6,237 bases of DNA from an uncultured Eubacterium sp. (GTDB lineage Bacteria > Bacillota > Clostridia > Lachnospirales > Lachnospiraceae), in contig USBB01000058.1 in NCBI GenBank assembly GCA_900552795.1, positions 1 through 6,237 of the forward strand. Direction: 5' to 3'. A program made the position numbers and the translations under genes. Position 1 is the stretch's first letter. Each line of letters begins with the position of its first letter. The notes beneath the pieces were generated by a model. The model made no database searches. It was not told the DNA's origin and saw only the letters and a program-made list of their open reading frames with translations. Shown piece after piece: positions 5,157-6,237 of this stretch.

Positions 5157-5180
5157 GACACTACGCACTTGCATAATATC
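5157..5180 (-). promoter_or_regulatory. Conserved leader stem-loop SL4
   Basis: Arms 5157-5167 and 5170-5180 around CT. On the minus strand all 11 pairs form, three as G-U; on the plus strand those three would be A-C mismatches. An outer GGTTAA/TTAACC pairing (5185-5190 with 5150-5155) can extend the stem. It follows promoter P-C by about 30 bases. Confidence 0.82.
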
Positions 5181-5209
5181 TCACGGTTAATTATATTCTT
5201 TCTATATAT

Positions 5210-5238
5210 ATAATATTTACAAAACCATTTTTGTCCGA
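5210..5238 (-). promoter_or_regulatory. Promoter P-C with spacer dyad
   Basis: Minus-strand copy of the repeated promoter: TCGGAC at 5238-5233, 17-bp spacer, TATTAT at 5215-5210, then TATATATAG. The -35 is one base weaker than in P-A and P-B. The ACAAAA/TTTTGT dyad is intact. Together with SL4 and the two start elements it fills the gene-free stretch 4989-5263. Confidence 0.78.
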
Positions 5239-5263
5239 AAATTTATCAAACTATTTGCATTCA

Positions 5264-5380
5264 TTAATCCAATTTTTTATATTTAGTATCGTCAGTAAAA
5301 GCATCTTCAGAACCCAATGCAAGATATGAAAAGCCGGGATTTTTGCGGCCCAGTTCTTTCAAATACTTTTTAATAATTAA
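5264..5380 (-). pseudogene. Gene fragment, C-terminal end only
   Basis: An open stretch of 38 codons in another frame, from just after a TAG to TAA at 5264, reading LIIKKYLKELGRKNPG and ending TDDTKYKKLD. It has no ATG or GTG start and no ribosome-binding site. Its base composition (GGGCCGC, CCCGGC) is richer in GC than its surroundings and the residues look like real protein. It overlaps the last three codons of the upstream pseudogene by a one-base frame shift. Either it is the displaced C-terminus of that gene or the tail of an unrelated gene joined by recombination. Family unknown. Confidence 0.4.
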
Positions 5381-5731
5381 CTACTCTTATTTCATTGTAT
5401 ATTTCTTCTTTGTCTTTAGTAATAAGAAGTTCTTTTATATAGTTCCAATCTCTGTATTTAACAAATAGTCTCTCAATCCATTCTGTAGGATATGGATACC
5501 CAACTGCTTCTCTACCTGCTGCATCCCTCTCTTGTTTTGTTAATTCCGGATATTCAAAATGTAATTGAAGAACATCTTCTCCATTAATCACCGTCACATG
5601 TTCTACTTCATAATTTCCAAATGGTATATGTTCAAAATCAATATCATCTACATTTCCATACCATAAAGCTATATACTTTTCTTTCTCATCTGCACTAAGA
5701 ATAACTACTTTTATTCTTCCACCAGTTACTG
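5370..5731 (-). pseudogene. 5'-truncated hypothetical gene interrupted by the IS605-type element
   Basis: From the transposon edge the frame reads VTGGRIKVVILSADEKEKYI and continues without a stop through FEHIPFGNYEVEHVTVING, LTKQERDAAGREAVGYPYP and EWIERLF to EIRVVNY, TAA at 5370: about 120 residues. No start codon with a ribosome-binding site exists at the left; the only frame-internal candidate is GTG at 5597, in the middle of the conserved-looking sequence EVEHVTVINGEDV. The original start must lie on the other side of the element, beyond the window. Predicted fold is mixed alpha/beta and soluble; the family is not recognised. Confidence 0.6.
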
Positions 5732-5890
5732 GTGAACTACTCGGCTACAAATAACCGAGCTTCCTGCTTCAAACCACTACTGCCTGTTAGCATATATTAC
5801 CATGTTAACAGGTCTTACACAATGTCCACAGGCGTTAGGTTCCGGCAGTTCCTGCCGTACCATTGTATATATTAACGAGTAAGAATACTA
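5732..5890 (-). ncRNA. Omega RNA / right-end RNA of the TnpB element
   Basis: TnpB proteins use an RNA made from the 3' end of tnpB and the right end, with the flanking DNA as guide. Here the minus strand holds stem-loops CGGCAG-GAA-CTGCCG (about 5844-5858), CCTGTTA/TAACAGG (about 5783-5812) and CTCGG/CCGAG (5740-5759), in series up to the TTCAC end. The RNA probably also extends into the tnpB coding sequence; its 5' end cannot be set by eye. The guide would begin at 5731 and run leftward into the interrupted gene, CAGTAACTGGTGGAAG onward. Confidence 0.72.
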
Positions 5891-6237
5891 AGCTGCTGAC
5901 ATTAACAGTCTTAATCCTTCTCGTTTAATGTTGATAGCTGCGTTATGATCACGATCCATAACAAGACCGCAGCTGCATCGCATTGTACGATTATGGATAT
6001 CTTTCATTTCAGGATGAATGGTACCACACCTGTGACATAACTGACTTGATGGATACCACTTATTGACTTTTACGAAAATCTTACCACGGTCAGACAGTTT
6101 ATACTCCAGCATTGTAAGGAACATGCCGTTTCCATTGTCCATAGTAGCCTTTCCGTTGCCAAATCCCTTATTGGCCATGGCACTCATGTTAAGTGTCTCT
6201 ACGCATACAACATCATACTGATTGGCTATCTCAGTTG
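5888..6237 (-). CDS. tnpB: TnpB RNA-guided endonuclease, C-terminal part
   Basis: Frame open from the window edge (first whole codon 6235) to TAG at 5888, about 115 residues. It begins IANQYDVVCVETLNMSAMAN, in which VCVETLN is the RuvC-II motif with its catalytic Glu (codon 6199-6197). Then come KVNKWYPSSQLCHRCG, the first half of the zinc ribbon (C-x2-C), MRCSCGLV as the second half, and the RuvC-III motif DRDHNAAINI (Asp codons near 5956-5948). All these residues are present, so the visible part looks functional. TnpB is the Cas12 ancestor: it cuts DNA matching the omega-RNA guide beside a short target-adjacent motif and helps keep the transposon. The ATG at 6187 lies inside the domain and is not the start; the N-terminal two-thirds is outside the window. 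Confidence 0.95.
   Translation of the reverse strand, partial: TEIANQYDVVCVETLNMSAMANKGFGNGKATMDNGNGMFLTMLEYKLSDRGKIFVKVNKWYPSSQLCHRCGTIHPEMKDIHNRTMRCSCGLVMDRDHNAAINIKREGLRLLMSAA

Larger units (their letters stand above)
5732..6237 (-). mobile_element. IS200/IS605-family (IS1341-like) element, right end, partial
   Basis: The right end of an insertion sequence whose tnpB runs off the window. Downstream of the tnpB stop come 150 bases of non-coding sequence with several hairpins, ending on the minus strand in CCGAGTAGTTCAC, as I recall for clostridial IS605/IS1341 elements. The terminal hairpin CTCGG/CCGAG (5740-5759) is the kind of subterminal structure used by such elements in place of inverted repeats. 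The exact boundary (5732) is inferred from the TTCAC ending and from the adjacent truncated frame starting there. Whether a tnpA is present cannot be seen. Confidence 0.82.

Noticed and set aside
2660..5190. Stem-loops as integron attC sites
   Set aside because: The outer sequences (about TTTTAACC and GGTTAATT) only resemble attC cores; RYYYAAC and GTTRRRY are not matched in any copy, no integrase is in the window, and the hairpins sit in 5' leaders as well as between genes. Kept only as an analogy.
2589..5190. CRISPR array
   Set aside because: The repeats are irregularly spaced by whole genes and differ in sequence; no short direct repeats with uniform spacers and no cas genes are present.
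5325..5365. Terminator hairpin GCCG/CGGC followed by TTTT on the minus strand
   Set aside because: Only four pairs around a nine-base loop and a four-base T-tract; it also lies in a stretch that reads as coding.
1..6237. tRNA or rRNA genes
   Set aside because: No T-loop GTTCRA-type sequences in cloverleaf context and no rRNA segments were seen on either strand.

Overview
The window is AT-rich, and both its gene content and its ribosome-binding sites (AGGAGG-type) fit a gut or rumen Clostridia, most likely Lachnospiraceae. The strongest taxonomic clue is a DUF5688 protein at the left end, a family abundant in that group. No housekeeping genes are visible. This looks like an accessory region of small genes, bounded on the right by an IS605-type transposon.

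Layout. (1) 52-924, plus strand: DUF5688 protein, followed by a strong hairpin terminator (927-963). (2) 988-5240, all minus strand: three short transcription units of small genes, read from right to left. Unit 1 starts at promoter P-C (about 5238-5210), carries a 94-aa and a 72-aa protein and ends at a terminator (4251-4277). Unit 2 starts at promoter P-B (4228-4200) and carries 128-, 116- and 122-aa proteins, the last two paralogous, followed by a 34-aa protein. Unit 3 starts at promoter P-A (2746-2718) and carries a 178-aa unknown protein, a 92-aa Lar-like zinc-binding protein (restriction-alleviation family) and a 238-aa two-helix membrane protein, converging on the 927-963 hairpin. (3) 5264-5731: remains of one or two genes, truncated by (4) 5732-6237: the right end of an IS605/IS1341-type element, with the C-terminal part of tnpB and its overlapping omega/right-end RNA.

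The most unusual feature is a modular repeated leader on the minus strand. Three promoters are near-identical: TTGGAC (TCGGAC in one), 17-bp spacer, TATTAT, with an ACAAA(A)-N4-6-(T)TTTGT dyad in the spacer. Four copies of an 11-bp stem-loop sit at gene boundaries. Their non-Watson-Crick pairs are mostly G-U when read on the minus strand (8 of 10), so the element looks like a selected RNA structure. About 60-67 bases downstream of each stem-loop is a conserved ATGTCTACT followed by a small TCTAC/GTAGA dyad; there are six such sites in all. The ATGTCTACT opens either a tiny leader peptide (MSTE-, MSTEVDT-, MSTKVNLL-, MSTRVDI-) or the gene itself (MSTKNVDV-). Different unrelated small genes sit behind the same leader, so the region reads as an array of exchangeable cassettes under common control. 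No integrase is in view and canonical attC core sites are absent, so the mechanism is open.
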